NCBI GenBank assembly: GCA_040389065.1 | Contig: JAZKAR010000027.1 | Coordinates: 19,735 to 83,734, forward strand | Direction of reading: 5' to 3' | Length of the DNA: 64,000 nt | Source: JAZKAR01 sp040389065 | GTDB lineage: Bacteria; Pseudomonadota; Gammaproteobacteria; Burkholderiales; Casimicrobiaceae | Part shown: positions 16,869-25,584 of the stretch, one piece after another | How the letters are laid out: each line of letters opens with the position of its first letter | Numbering within the stretch: position 1 is the stretch's first letter | Translations under genes and position numbers: made by a program | The notes under the pieces: model-generated | Databases searched by the model: none | What the model was told of the DNA's origin: nothing | What the model saw: only the letters and a program-made list of their open reading frames with translations

Positions 16869-17483
16869 CTAATTAGAAAGTGATTGAGTGATTTGCAGAT
16901 AGCGGCATGCATAACGAGCCATCATATCTATTTCGATATTAATCGAATCACTAAGCTGAAGATCACTTAAAGAAGTTATAACACGCGTATGTGGAATGAG
17001 CATTAGGTGAACATAGCAGCCTTCAGGAGTATCTTCTACTAAATTGGTGGTTAAACTCACACCATTCAGAGTGATAGAACCCTTAGTCGCAACAAAGGGT
17101 GCTAATTCTTGGGGAACCCGCACAGTTAAGTGCCAGCTTTCGCCTTGCTCTTTATATTCAATGACAGTTCCTACGTTATCAACATGGCCTAATACAACGT
17201 GACCACCAAGCCGATCTCCCATTTTTAACGCTTTTTCAAGATTCACACGCTGATTAATTTTATAACCGCGAGAACATTTTAGGGTTTCAGCTGAAACATC
17301 AAAGACTAAAGTAGGATGACGAATTTCTATCACTGTTAAACACACACCATCAAGTGCAATGCTGTCACCTAAACGAATATCATCAAAGTCTAAATGTGGC
17401 GCCTCTAAGCTAAGACGTTGCCCCTGTTGAAGAGGTGATAATTGAGTAATGTTTCCTGTTGTTTCAATAAGACCGCTAAACAT
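16869..17483 (-). CDS. ribE: Riboflavin synthase alpha chain
   Basis: 204 residues with the typical duplicated lumazine-binding barrel. Each half has its motif: MFSGLIETTG and LGDSIALDGVCLTV in the first, MGDRLGGHVVLGHVDNVG and KGSITLNGVSLTTN in the second. It converts two molecules of 6,7-dimethyl-8-ribityllumazine into riboflavin plus a pyrimidine. It lies downstream of nrdR and ribD on the same strand, as in many gammaproteobacteria, but a 243-base gap separates it from ribD. No FMN riboswitch was recognised in that gap. Confidence 0.96.
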   Translation of the reverse strand: MFSGLIETTGNITQLSPLQQGQRLSLEAPHLDFDDIRLGDSIALDGVCLTVIEIRHPTLVFDVSAETLKCSRGYKINQRVNLEKALKMGDRLGGHVVLGHVDNVGTVIEYKEQGESWHLTVRVPQELAPFVATKGSITLNGVSLTTNLVEDTPEGCYVHLMLIPHTRVITSLSDLQLSDSINIEIDMMARYACRYLQITQSLSN

Positions 17484-17726
17484 ACTAATATTTCCTAAGA
17501 CTGATAAGTGGGGGATCGAAAGCGTTTATAACTACTACACCTAAAGATGCCCGAGGCTTTTCTGCTTTGTTTTGCATAGATAGATAATGATAAGCTAGGA
17601 GCTGACTTGAAGAGCCTATGCATTCGGTCAATGGTACTAGTAACCCTTACCATGTTACTTAGAAGAGAGGCGTTTTAAAAGGTTTTAGGCATGAAAAAGG
17701 AAAATCTGCTGAGATCACGTGGCTTT

Positions 17727-18863
17727 TTAGGCAGCATAATGCTTGTTCCAGGTTTCCCAAAGTTGAAAAGGAGTATGTCTAAATAAACGAATTCTTAGCG
17801 TGTTTCCTACCGTTTGGCTTTCATGCCAATGATAGTGATGTGCTTGCGATAGTTCTGTCAGGTTTAATTCCTGAATCAGAGGTTGAGCATCTGCCCCTAG
17901 AAACTGAGGTGCCAAGTAGATCAATAATTCATCTACCCAATCTTCTTGCAACATGCTGCTGAGTAACTTACCGCCAGCCTCCAGATGAATTTCATGTAGC
18001 TGATGTTGGTAACAGTGATGCCATAAATCTTCTAAGCTTAATGTTTTATCTTCATTGAGTGCTAAATGCCAAGTTTCTACGTCTTTTAAGAGGTGCATTG
18101 GAATAATATCTTTGGCGATACAGCGAATCGCACCAGGCATGTGCCAAAAGCGGTAATCGCCATGCAAGCGGCCTGATGAATCTAAAACAATGCGTTTAGG
18201 TTGACGTTCGATAGTTTCAGGTAATCGAACATTTAATAAAGGGTCATCGTGTTGAATAGTACCTGCCCCTGTAAGAATGGCACAGGCTTGCGCCCTCCAA
18301 TGATGAACATCCTCACGGGCTACAGCATTGGTTAGCCATTGGCTTACCCCATTAGCGAGTGCTAATCGACCATCAAGACTCATAGCAGCTTTAAGGCGCA
18401 CCCACGGGCGTTGGCGTGTTAATCTTGAAATAAAACCAGGGTTGATATTAGCGGCTGCTTCAGTTTCAATGTTTTCATGAACAGTGATACCTGCTGCACG
18501 TAGCTTAGCAATACCTTGCCCTGCTACACGTGGATCAGGATCTTTCATTGCAACCACTACAGTGCTTACTTTGGCTTCAATAAGTGCATTTGAACAAGGC
18601 GGTGTGCGGCCTGTATGAGCGCATGGTTCAAGCGTCACATACACTGTACTGCCTTGCGCGGCATCACCTGCTTGCGCTAATGCAAGCGCTTCAGCATGCG
18701 GCTCTCCCGCTTTGCGATGAAAACCTTCTGCAATCTTATGATTATCAGGAGAAACAATAACGCAACCTACGCGAGGATTAGGCGTTGTAGTAAAAGCACC
18801 TTGATAGGCAAGCGCTATCGCGTATTGCATCCAGTGGTTAGCATTAGAGGGTAGGGGAGTCAT
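17727..18863 (-). CDS. ribD: Bifunctional riboflavin biosynthesis deaminase/reductase RibD
   Basis: The frame extends to 18971, but the ATG at 18863 begins a typical RibD N-terminus (MTPLPSNANHWMQYAIALA), giving 378 residues; the longer frame would only add residues over nrdR. The N-terminal cytidine-deaminase-like domain has the zinc site HAE (GEPHAEALALA) and PCxHxGRTPPC. The C-terminal reductase has GRLALANGVSQWL and the LEAGGKLLSSML motif. It carries out the second and third steps of riboflavin synthesis. The start overlaps the 3' end of nrdR by 20 bases, so the two are translationally linked. Confidence 0.95.
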   Translation of the reverse strand: MTPLPSNANHWMQYAIALAYQGAFTTTPNPRVGCVIVSPDNHKIAEGFHRKAGEPHAEALALAQAGDAAQGSTVYVTLEPCAHTGRTPPCSNALIEAKVSTVVVAMKDPDPRVAGQGIAKLRAAGITVHENIETEAAANINPGFISRLTRQRPWVRLKAAMSLDGRLALANGVSQWLTNAVAREDVHHWRAQACAILTGAGTIQHDDPLLNVRLPETIERQPKRIVLDSSGRLHGDYRFWHMPGAIRCIAKDIIPMHLLKDVETWHLALNEDKTLSLEDLWHHCYQHQLHEIHLEAGGKLLSSMLQEDWVDELLIYLAPQFLGADAQPLIQELNLTELSQAHHYHWHESQTVGNTLRIRLFRHTPFQLWETWNKHYAA

Positions 18864-19335
18864 GCTCAGTCTCTGAAGGTGAAGCAGGGTGCTCAAGCTC
18901 GGTAAGCATGTGCTGAAAATCGACTGCATGTTCAAAGCGTCGATATACAGATGCAAAACGTATATAAGCAACCTGATCTAAACGATGCAAATGCTGCATG
19001 ACCCAGTTGCCCAGTTGTTCAGCACTCAGCTCACGTTCACCGCTATTCAAGCTACATTGCAGAATGTCATCAATAGCATTGTCGATTTCAGTAGCAGAAA
19101 CAGGCCGTTTATGGAGTGCTCGCTCGAAGCCGCGCCGTATTTTTTCAACATCAAAGGCTTGACGTGTTCCATCTTGCTTAATGATATGAGGCAATGTAAT
19201 AACAGCTGTTTCAATGGTTAAGAAGCGTCGATGGCAACTCAGGCAGCGCCGTCTGCGCCGAATTTGAGTAGCTTCTGCCGGCGTTCGAGATTCTAAAACC
19301 TGAGTGTCTGTATAGCCGCAAAAAGGACATTTCAT
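18844..19335 (-). CDS. nrdR: Transcriptional repressor NrdR
   Basis: 163 residues. The N-terminal zinc ribbon has MKCPFCGYTDTQVLESR and CLSCHRRF (two CxxC pairs), followed by the ATP-cone domain (VIKQDGTRQAFDVEKIRRGFERAL). It represses ribonucleotide reductase genes according to bound ATP or dATP. The tail after about residue 150 is short and acidic. The gene overlaps ribD, a common gammaproteobacterial order. Confidence 0.97.
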   Translation of the reverse strand: MKCPFCGYTDTQVLESRTPAEATQIRRRRRCLSCHRRFLTIETAVITLPHIIKQDGTRQAFDVEKIRRGFERALHKRPVSATEIDNAIDDILQCSLNSGERELSAEQLGNWVMQHLHRLDQVAYIRFASVYRRFEHAVDFQHMLTELEHPASPSETEHDSPTL

Positions 19336-19525
19336 AGTGAACCTTTAGCGTATTTTGAACGAGAAAGTTGCGTTCAAAAAGGCATATTCGAAGTATCTAT
19401 AGAAGCCTATCAGCTCACTAAAGAAAATATTGTATGGTTTAGTGCTTAAATGCAGCAAGCGCTTATTAAGCGTTTTGCTAGCAGGTCTTGCTAGAATAAG
19501 CTGCTTTTTAGTCACGTAAAAAACA

Positions 19526-19556
19526 AAAGAGCCGCGGTATTATACCTCGGCTCTTT
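19526..19556 (-). terminator. Rho-independent terminator of the desaturase gene
   Basis: Arms AAAGAGCCG and CGGCTCTTT enclose a GGTATTATACC inner palindrome. On the minus strand a run of six T follows the hairpin. It lies 24 bases after the desaturase stop codon. Confidence 0.8.
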
Positions 19557-19579
19557 ATATGTTACTTACTTAGTGAGAT

Positions 19580-20776
19580 TTATGCAAAACGTGCAAGATA
19601 CTTTGAAAAGTCAGCCAATTGCGTAATACCGCTGGCTTGAGCGCGCTCACACCACATTTGTAGCTCTTTTACAAGATCTTCCGCACTGGCGCTAGAGCGC
19701 TCCCAAATTTTTTGCAGGCTTTGATAAAAGTCATACAATGTGCGAAGAAGCGAACTGGCTTGAAGCAATTGTTGAACTTCTTTTGCTTCAGTCTCAGTAA
19801 GACTTTCACTATTTTTGCGTAACAAAGCCCACCATTGTTTTGTTGTTTTTGAGCTGAAATTTTTAGACTCGAGAATATCGCGTAACTCTTTTTGACCAAG
19901 GGTACGCATCATTCTTACATACTCAATCAACACTACATAACGATGGGTTGTGATACTTTGCAAGCTCGCTAAATCAGGCATGGTTTTAGATAGATCAAAT
20001 TTTATTTGAGGAATCGTTTTTTTAGCTTTAGCTAAACCTAAAATTTCAAGAATACGAATATAAAACCAACCTATATCAAACTCATACCATTTATTTGATA
20101 ATTTGGCTGAGGTTGCATACGCATGGTGATTATTATGAAGCTCTTCACCACCAATAATAATGCCCCAAGGAATAATATTGGTACTATTATCGCTGGCTTC
20201 AAAGTTCCGGTATCCCCAGTAATGACCAATACCGTTTACAACGCCAGCAGCCCAAACAGGAATCCAAATCATTTGTACTGCCCAAATGGAGAGTCCTAAG
20301 GGGCCAAAAAGGATCAAATTAATGACCATCATAATGGCAATACCTAATTTTGCATGGGGAGTATACAAATGATTTTCAATCCAATCGTTTGGCGTACCTT
20401 GACCGAAGCGTGAAAGAGTGGCTTGGTTTTTTGCTTCATCACGGTAAAGTTCAGCACCTTCCCAAAAAACTTTTTTAATACCAAAAATTTTTGGGCTATG
20501 TGGATCATTTTCTTTTTCGCAATAAGCATGATGCTTACGGTGAATCGCTGCCCATTCTTTGGTAACCATACCTGTTGTTAGCCATAACCAAAAACGGAAA
20601 AAGTGGCTAGGAATAGCATGCAGTTCAAGCGAGCGGTGTGCTTGATGACGATGCAAGAAAATAGTAACCGAGGCAATCGTAATATGTGTGAGGGCAAGTG
20701 CTACAAGAACATAGCCCCACCAAGGGAGTGTAATCACTCCATTCAACCACTCAACATTAAAAACAAAAGACCCCAT
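19580..20776 (-). CDS. Acyl-CoA delta-9-type fatty acid desaturase
   Basis: 398 residues, membrane-bound di-iron desaturase. The three histidine boxes are present: HRHQAHR, HRKHHAY and HNNHHAY. Membrane segments occur around 15-35, 150-170 and 175-195. The catalytic part ends near residue 270; the last ~120 residues are soluble and helical and look like the extension found in some bacterial stearoyl-CoA desaturase homologues. It introduces a cis double bond into long acyl chains, affecting membrane fluidity. GGGAGG lies 7 bases before the ATG. Monocistronic, with its own terminator at 19526. Confidence 0.92.
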   Translation of the reverse strand: MGSFVFNVEWLNGVITLPWWGYVLVALALTHITIASVTIFLHRHQAHRSLELHAIPSHFFRFWLWLTTGMVTKEWAAIHRKHHAYCEKENDPHSPKIFGIKKVFWEGAELYRDEAKNQATLSRFGQGTPNDWIENHLYTPHAKLGIAIMMVINLILFGPLGLSIWAVQMIWIPVWAAGVVNGIGHYWGYRNFEASDNSTNIIPWGIIIGGEELHNNHHAYATSAKLSNKWYEFDIGWFYIRILEILGLAKAKKTIPQIKFDLSKTMPDLASLQSITTHRYVVLIEYVRMMRTLGQKELRDILESKNFSSKTTKQWWALLRKNSESLTETEAKEVQQLLQASSLLRTLYDFYQSLQKIWERSSASAEDLVKELQMWCERAQASGITQLADFSKYLARFA

Positions 20777-21032
20777 AGTGTACCTCCCAGTGTATAGCCT
20801 GTTGATTATAATCTATCGGCGCAAGCGAAGGGGATTTATATCAAAGCTAATGAAATTATTGCATCCCTGCGTTGCATTTAAAAATAGATTGCTTTGTGTG
20901 GCAATCTAAATAGGGTTTTGCATCCAGTATCTATTGCTAAAATTCTGATACCGTCCGTTTCCGTTCCTTCTATATGGTGTCTATCTACATATATATCAAT
21001 GGACGGTTTCTTTACGGTATATTTTCGTTAGC
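20777..21032. other. Desaturase upstream region
   Basis: About 255 bases without a gene. It holds the words ACCGTCCGTTT (near 20951) and GGACGG, repeated in inverted order near 21000, which could form a weak stem or operator. Nothing firm is assigned. Confidence 0.3.
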
Positions 21033-21072
21033 GTAAAGGGCGGTCTCTGTCATGACAGAGACCGCCCTTTAC
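21033..21072. terminator. Perfect 40-bp palindrome downstream of btuB
   Basis: A perfect palindrome centred on CATG with 20-bp arms starting GTAAAGGGCGG. It lies 80 bases after the btuB stop (minus strand) and before the desaturase promoter region. It would form a very stable hairpin in either transcript but has no strong T-run, so terminator function is likely but not certain. Confidence 0.6.
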
Positions 21073-21151
21073 AGATGAAGAATACTCTGCGTTTAGTTTG
21101 TACTGTACCTGTTAGCTGGTGAACTAGTGACGCATTCCCTCATTTTAGTAT

Positions 21152-22984
21152 TTACCGTAAGGCATATTCAAGACTTACAAAAAGATTTCTTTTCGGTGTG
21201 TTATAACCGTAAACCTGCTCATAGTCTTTATCAAAAACATTATTTAACCTGGCGCGCACGTTAATATTTTTATTGACAGCATAAGCGGCAGTAAGATTAA
21301 ACAATGAAAAACCAGGCAGATGATTAGCGTCTGTATTGGTTGCTCCATCATAACGCCTGCCTGTAAAAATAGCTTCACTGCCAAATTTCCATGCGCCAAC
21401 AGGTTTGGTGATAGCTAAATTAGCATGGTGACGCGCCCGGCGAGGAAGTTGCTGTTGGGTTCCTTCATTAAGCGCATTTTGAAAGGTGGCAGCGCTATTG
21501 ATATGAAAGCCTGCCCACTCTCCTTGATAACTAAGTTCAAGGCCTTGTATGTGGGCCTCTGGAATGTTGTTTAACATGGTAAATATTGTACCGCTATAAA
21601 CAATTAAATTTCTTACATGGGTATCAAATATATTGATAGCAGCATGATGTTGCTGTTGATCAAAATGTAATCCCCCTTCAAATGTTTTAGATTTTTCAGG
21701 CACAAGATTTCGATTACCTAAGCCAAAAGGATAGTATAAATCGTTAAATGTAGGCGCATGAAACGCTGTGCCTGCGCTAGCAACAACCTTCCAAGCCGGC
21801 GCCAACTGATAACCATAAGAAGCCAACCCCGTTGTATGGTTGCCGTACTGATCATTTTCATCATTTCGAGCAGTTAGCTGAACGCTATGCGAATTAAATT
21901 TACCCGTATAACCTGCAAATAATGAACGAATATTGCGAGTGTCTTTTGCATATGCTGTTTGTTCGCTTGATACTTTTTGATGTGTGTAATCAATGCCTGC
22001 TGTTATTGTACCAATATCAAGAGAGAAGTTATTTGTCCAATTAATTTGGTTTTGACTTGTGCGAAACGTGTCGGCAAATGAACTAATAAAACGGCTGTTA
22101 TCAATATTGTTCGACAGTTGAATCTGGCTTTGCCATATTGAGTTAATACGATTTTTGCTAAATATTGAAAATGCCGACAACTTGCGATGGTTAACATCAT
22201 CGCTAAAAGGGTCAGAGTCAAAGTCAGCTTTTCCATCGCTATAGAAAGCTGTTGCTCCTATTTCATGGTTTTCATTAATAAAATAGCTTAATCGACCAGA
22301 AAGATTAGTGTTTGTGTAACCATCTTTATCAGCGTTATAGGTATTGTAAGGAAGCATAGACTTAGTGTTTGTTGCTGAAAACCCTTCAGTATGATTACGC
22401 CCCACATTAAGGGCAAAGCTAGTATCGTGGCTTGTGCCTGAAAAACCTGCACTTGCTGTTTGAGTGTTATAGCTGCCCATACCAATCTTGGCATTGAATG
22501 TTGGAAGCCCTTTGCCAGTGCGCGTGAAAATTTGAATGACGCCGCCGATAGCATCACTGCCATATAAACTGCTAGCAGATCCTTTAAGAATTTCAATATG
22601 GTCTATCTGCTCAATAGGAATACTTTCAATGGCTGGGGTTCCTGTAGTGGCAGAATTAATGCGTACTCCATCAATTAAAACTAAAACGTGATTAGAGTTG
22701 GTGCCTCGTATAAAAATGCTACTGGTTTGCCCAGGACCACCATTAGATGCTATTTCTATATTGCCATAAGCCTGCAGAAGTTCAACAATTGTGCTTTGGC
22801 CTGCTGCTGCAATTTGCTCAGGCGCTATAACCGTCACATTACCGAGCGATTCGGTTCGTTTCTGCGGAACATGTGTTCCTGTGACAATAATTTCTTCAAG
22901 AGGTTGAGTTTGAGTCACTAGGGGAGAAGCGTGGCATTGCAAGACAGAAAGACTGATAAGACCTGAGAGATAATATTTTTTCAT
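21152..22984 (-). CDS. btuB: TonB-dependent vitamin B12 outer-membrane receptor BtuB
   Basis: The frame is open to 23014, but the ATG at 22984 has AGGAAA upstream and begins a signal peptide (MKKYYLSGLISLSVLQCHAS), giving 610 residues. A TonB box (EEIIVTGTH) follows, then the plug domain with SIFIRGTNSNHVLVLIDGVRINS, and a C-terminal beta-barrel ending in an aromatic-rich last strand (NLFVSLEYALR). It imports cobalamin across the outer membrane using TonB energy. A cobalamin riboswitch upstream (23490-23785) identifies the substrate better than sequence alone. Between the riboswitch and the gene is a leader of about 500 bases with a Fur-box-like site. No btuFCD or tonB genes are nearby. Confidence 0.93.
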   Translation of the reverse strand: MKKYYLSGLISLSVLQCHASPLVTQTQPLEEIIVTGTHVPQKRTESLGNVTVIAPEQIAAAGQSTIVELLQAYGNIEIASNGGPGQTSSIFIRGTNSNHVLVLIDGVRINSATTGTPAIESIPIEQIDHIEILKGSASSLYGSDAIGGVIQIFTRTGKGLPTFNAKIGMGSYNTQTASAGFSGTSHDTSFALNVGRNHTEGFSATNTKSMLPYNTYNADKDGYTNTNLSGRLSYFINENHEIGATAFYSDGKADFDSDPFSDDVNHRKLSAFSIFSKNRINSIWQSQIQLSNNIDNSRFISSFADTFRTSQNQINWTNNFSLDIGTITAGIDYTHQKVSSEQTAYAKDTRNIRSLFAGYTGKFNSHSVQLTARNDENDQYGNHTTGLASYGYQLAPAWKVVASAGTAFHAPTFNDLYYPFGLGNRNLVPEKSKTFEGGLHFDQQQHHAAINIFDTHVRNLIVYSGTIFTMLNNIPEAHIQGLELSYQGEWAGFHINSAATFQNALNEGTQQQLPRRARHHANLAITKPVGAWKFGSEAIFTGRRYDGATNTDANHLPGFSLFNLTAAYAVNKNINVRARLNNVFDKDYEQVYGYNTPKRNLFVSLEYALR

Positions 22985-23089
22985 TTTATTTCCTGAAGGA
23001 AAAGCGCATAACAAGCATCCCGCATGCGTTGAGCTTTTTAATAATCAGGAAATACTAGTAATACAACATCGCTAAAATAAAGCGAAAAT

Positions 23090-23108
23090 GGTAATGATAA
23101 TTATCTTC
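23090..23108. promoter_or_regulatory. Fur-box-like site in the btuB leader
   Basis: GGTAATGATAATTATCTTC matches the 19-base E. coli Fur consensus at 15 positions. It lies about 105 bases upstream of the btuB start and downstream of the riboswitch, so it would control a second, internal promoter if functional. Inference from pattern only. Confidence 0.45.
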
Positions 23109-23489
23109 TCTAGTTATTGTGAGTAGATAAAATTATGATTTCATTTAATTTTTTATGGTAGATATGTTGAACTACCAGGAAACAGTATCTGTACGGCTTG
23201 GAAATTGAAAATCACATAGATTAATGACGATGATCAATTCTAAAAAAGTTAGAACTGATAAACATCATGAGTATTATAAGCATCTAAGAGCGTTTTATCA
23301 TTGAGTTCTTAAGACTTCTCAAAAGAATAAAAATCGCTATTTTGCTTTAACATCGGTTAATTATGCTAAATAACTTAAATATGCTTCTATCATTCTGTGT
23401 TTTAAAATGATAATAATAGCAATTCTAAACATGCCCTTATCGTTAGAGCATCAATTTTAAAGCTGAACGAAATAACGGCTTCCCGCAGT

Positions 23490-23785
23490 ATTTCCTACAA
23501 AACTTCAGGCCGGTATCCGGGCTCGCAGCTTGTTTTTTAGATCGCCTTCCCAGTTCTATAAAAATATTAGAAGTTGTGCAATTGGGGGTTCTATCCAGGC
23601 ATAGGATGCCCCGCATAGCAACACAGACAGTACAAACGGTACGACAAATTGCTATAACGACGAGAGAACTCAACAGCGTAACTTCTAAAATATAACCAGT
23701 GGCTAGTGATCTATAAGCCTATTTGCTAACCGTTGCGGGAGCAGCGCAGGATTTTCACCTGCTTCCCGTTTAACGCGTATGAATT
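23490..23785 (-). ncRNA. Cobalamin riboswitch interrupted by a palindromic element
   Basis: On the minus strand the conserved parts appear in order: AACGGGAAGCAGGTGAAAAT, CCTGCGCTG, CTCCCGCAACGGT (23730-23775), AGCCACTGG (about 23696-23704), CTGGGAAGG (about 23544-23552) and the B12 box GAGCCCGGATACCGGCC (about 23508-23524). These are the hallmarks of the AdoCbl-type riboswitch upstream of btuB genes. Between CCACTGG and CTGGGAAGG, where only a short variable hairpin is normal, lies a 120-bp palindromic repeat (23568-23687). The aptamer core is otherwise complete. Expected action: reduced btuB expression when cobalamin is bound. Confidence 0.9.
23568..23687 (-). repeat. Palindromic mini-element inserted in the cobalamin riboswitch
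   Basis: The element runs from TAGAAGTTGTGC to its inverted counterpart GCGTAACTTCTA and is flanked on both sides by the direct repeat AAATAT (23562-23567 and 23688-23693). The minus strand carries the family core (TGTCGTACC, TACTGTCTG, TTGCTATGC, GGGGCATCC). Because both ends are inverted repeats, its transcript would fold as an extended hairpin continuing the riboswitch stem. Confidence 0.88.
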
Positions 23786-23793
23786 AAATTCAA

Positions 23794-24700
23794 ATTTAGT
23801 TCATTTAACGCGCACCTTGAAGCGCGCCAGATTTTAAACCTAAATGAAAAAAAAATCTATTTATAAATAAAGTGTAAGTAACCAATTCTCATGGCGCAAA
23901 GCGAAAAATGACAATAAGTGAAGAATAACGATAGGTAGCAGCTAGGAGTGTGGTACCTGTCTGAAAGTTTATGCAAGTGCTTTTGGATAGGCATCAGCTT
24001 CATACCATACGGTTGAAGAGAATAAGTACAGTGCTAACAAATCACGCTGAGTATGTTTTGTTTAAGAATAGATATGGATAGATATTTTTAGTTGAAAAAT
24101 AAAATTTTTGCACTGATTTAAATAACGCTTTCAAGATAAAAATGATAATAATGCGTTAAATATTGATACTTAGGATAAGTCCTAATAAAAATAAAATTGA
24201 AAAGAAAAGGCTTAAATTTTAACTCAAAAGATGAGATGGAAAAAACAAATGAGAGCTTGAAATTCAAGCTTCGTAAGCCTGCATGGAGTCGATAAAGTAA
24301 GGTTTCAATATTGCAGAATGATCACCTATTTGATGTGGCAAATTTACATCTATAAAGCGCAATTTTTGCTTTCTATTCAAGAAGGTGCATAACCTGACGC
24401 TATTGTTTACAAGAATAGTATTGATTGATCTTGTAGGTACTCAGAAGCGTAAAAATAAAGGTGTTGATATTATCTTTATTCTATAGGCGATGAGGAGCTA
24501 ACCAGTAAGTAGTGTAGCGCTGATAGATAAAGCTAAGATTATAAGGGCTGGATTTTTATAAGTGTCAATAATTAATATTTATTCACTATCTTTGTATTAA
24601 ATTTTTTAGTGTAAAGATAATTAATAAAGTTACAAGACATTGCTGGGGTCATAAATGGTAAAGAACAAGATTAGGCTGATGTTTCAACGGGAGCCATAAG
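23794..24700. other. Intergenic region upstream of trbF, no gene seen
   Basis: About 900 AT-rich bases between the btuB riboswitch and trbF. It must contain the start of the riboswitch transcript (minus) and probably the trb promoter (plus). No ORF with a ribosome binding site, tRNA or clear repeat was found. Confidence 0.5.
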
Positions 24701-25579
24701 ATGTTCGGTTTTTTAAAGAAAAAGACAACAACTAAGCTAGAGACAAAATTAGAAGCGCAAGCGGAAAAGCCTGAAGAAACGATATCTGACTCCTCAAGGA
24801 ATGAACATTCAGAGATCGTAGAGTCTAATCAGACGAATACTGCTGTAGCGACTAAAAATGAGTCAGCCTTGGGGAAAAAACTGGGTATAGGCAATGTAGG
24901 GGGTGGGCTTAATTCAGCACTTAACTCGAACCCCTACTTGGATGCAAGAAGAGAATGGGCCGAGCGCTATGGTAGTTATATTGCACATGCGCGTAATTGG
25001 CGTTTATTTTCATTGGGCATGCTAGCTATTGCATTGGTTGAGTCAGTAGGCTTGGTTGTATTAGGTAGTCAGAATAAGTTGGTGCCTTATATTGTTGAGG
25101 TAGATAAATTAGGCGCGCCGATGGCTGTTAATTATGCAGAACAAGTTCGTCCGGTTGATGAAAGAGTGATGCGATTTTTATTGGCACGTTTTTTTGTCGA
25201 CTCTCGAAATGTAGTTGCTGATGGTATTGTTCAACGCCAAATGATTGATCGAGTGTATTCAATGTTGCCCTCAGGAAGTCAAGCTTCGCAATATGTCTCT
25301 GAGTTTTTGAAAAATCCTAATCCGTTTGTGCGTGCGCAAACAACAAGTATAACCATTGACTTGAAAAGTATGATGAAACTTTCAGAAAAAACGTGGCAAT
25401 TAGAGTGGGTAGAAACCGCACGTAATCTTTCTGGGGGAATTATTGGTACTTCAACATGGAGAGCAAATGCTACCTTAACGGTGTCACCGCCCGATAGCGA
25501 AGAGCTTGTCAGGGCTAATCCTATAGGATTGTATATTACTCATATAAGTTGGGCAGAAGTTAAGGGTAGTTTTAACTAA
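24701..25579 (+). CDS. trbF: TrbF / VirB8-type conjugal transfer protein
   Basis: 292 residues. An N-terminal polar region of about 75 residues precedes the family opening NPYLDARREWAERYGSYIAHARNWRLF, a single membrane helix (about 102-122, LGMLAIALVESVGLVVLGSQN), and a periplasmic VirB8-like domain (VPYIVEVDKLGAP, FVRAQTTSITIDLKS, WQLEWVETARN). VirB8 proteins help assemble type IV secretion systems at the inner membrane. GGGAG lies 9 bases before the ATG. It is followed by trbG and trbI at 5-base and 2-base spacing, one operon. DotI/IcmL is a related alternative, but the sequence is closer to TrbF as I recall it. Confidence 0.85.
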   Translation: MFGFLKKKTTTKLETKLEAQAEKPEETISDSSRNEHSEIVESNQTNTAVATKNESALGKKLGIGNVGGGLNSALNSNPYLDARREWAERYGSYIAHARNWRLFSLGMLAIALVESVGLVVLGSQNKLVPYIVEVDKLGAPMAVNYAEQVRPVDERVMRFLLARFFVDSRNVVADGIVQRQMIDRVYSMLPSGSQASQYVSEFLKNPNPFVRAQTTSITIDLKSMMKLSEKTWQLEWVETARNLSGGIIGTSTWRANATLTVSPPDSEELVRANPIGLYITHISWAEVKGSFN

Positions 25580-25584
25580 TTAGA

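Noticed and set aside
18864..18971. Longer N-terminus for RibD
   Set aside because: The added residues lie in the nrdR coding region in another frame and are not typical of RibD; the ATG at 18863 starts a standard N-terminus.
23443..23673. A 76-residue minus-strand reading frame
   Set aside because: It lies within the btuB riboswitch and the inserted repeat; its codons follow those structures and no protein is expected.
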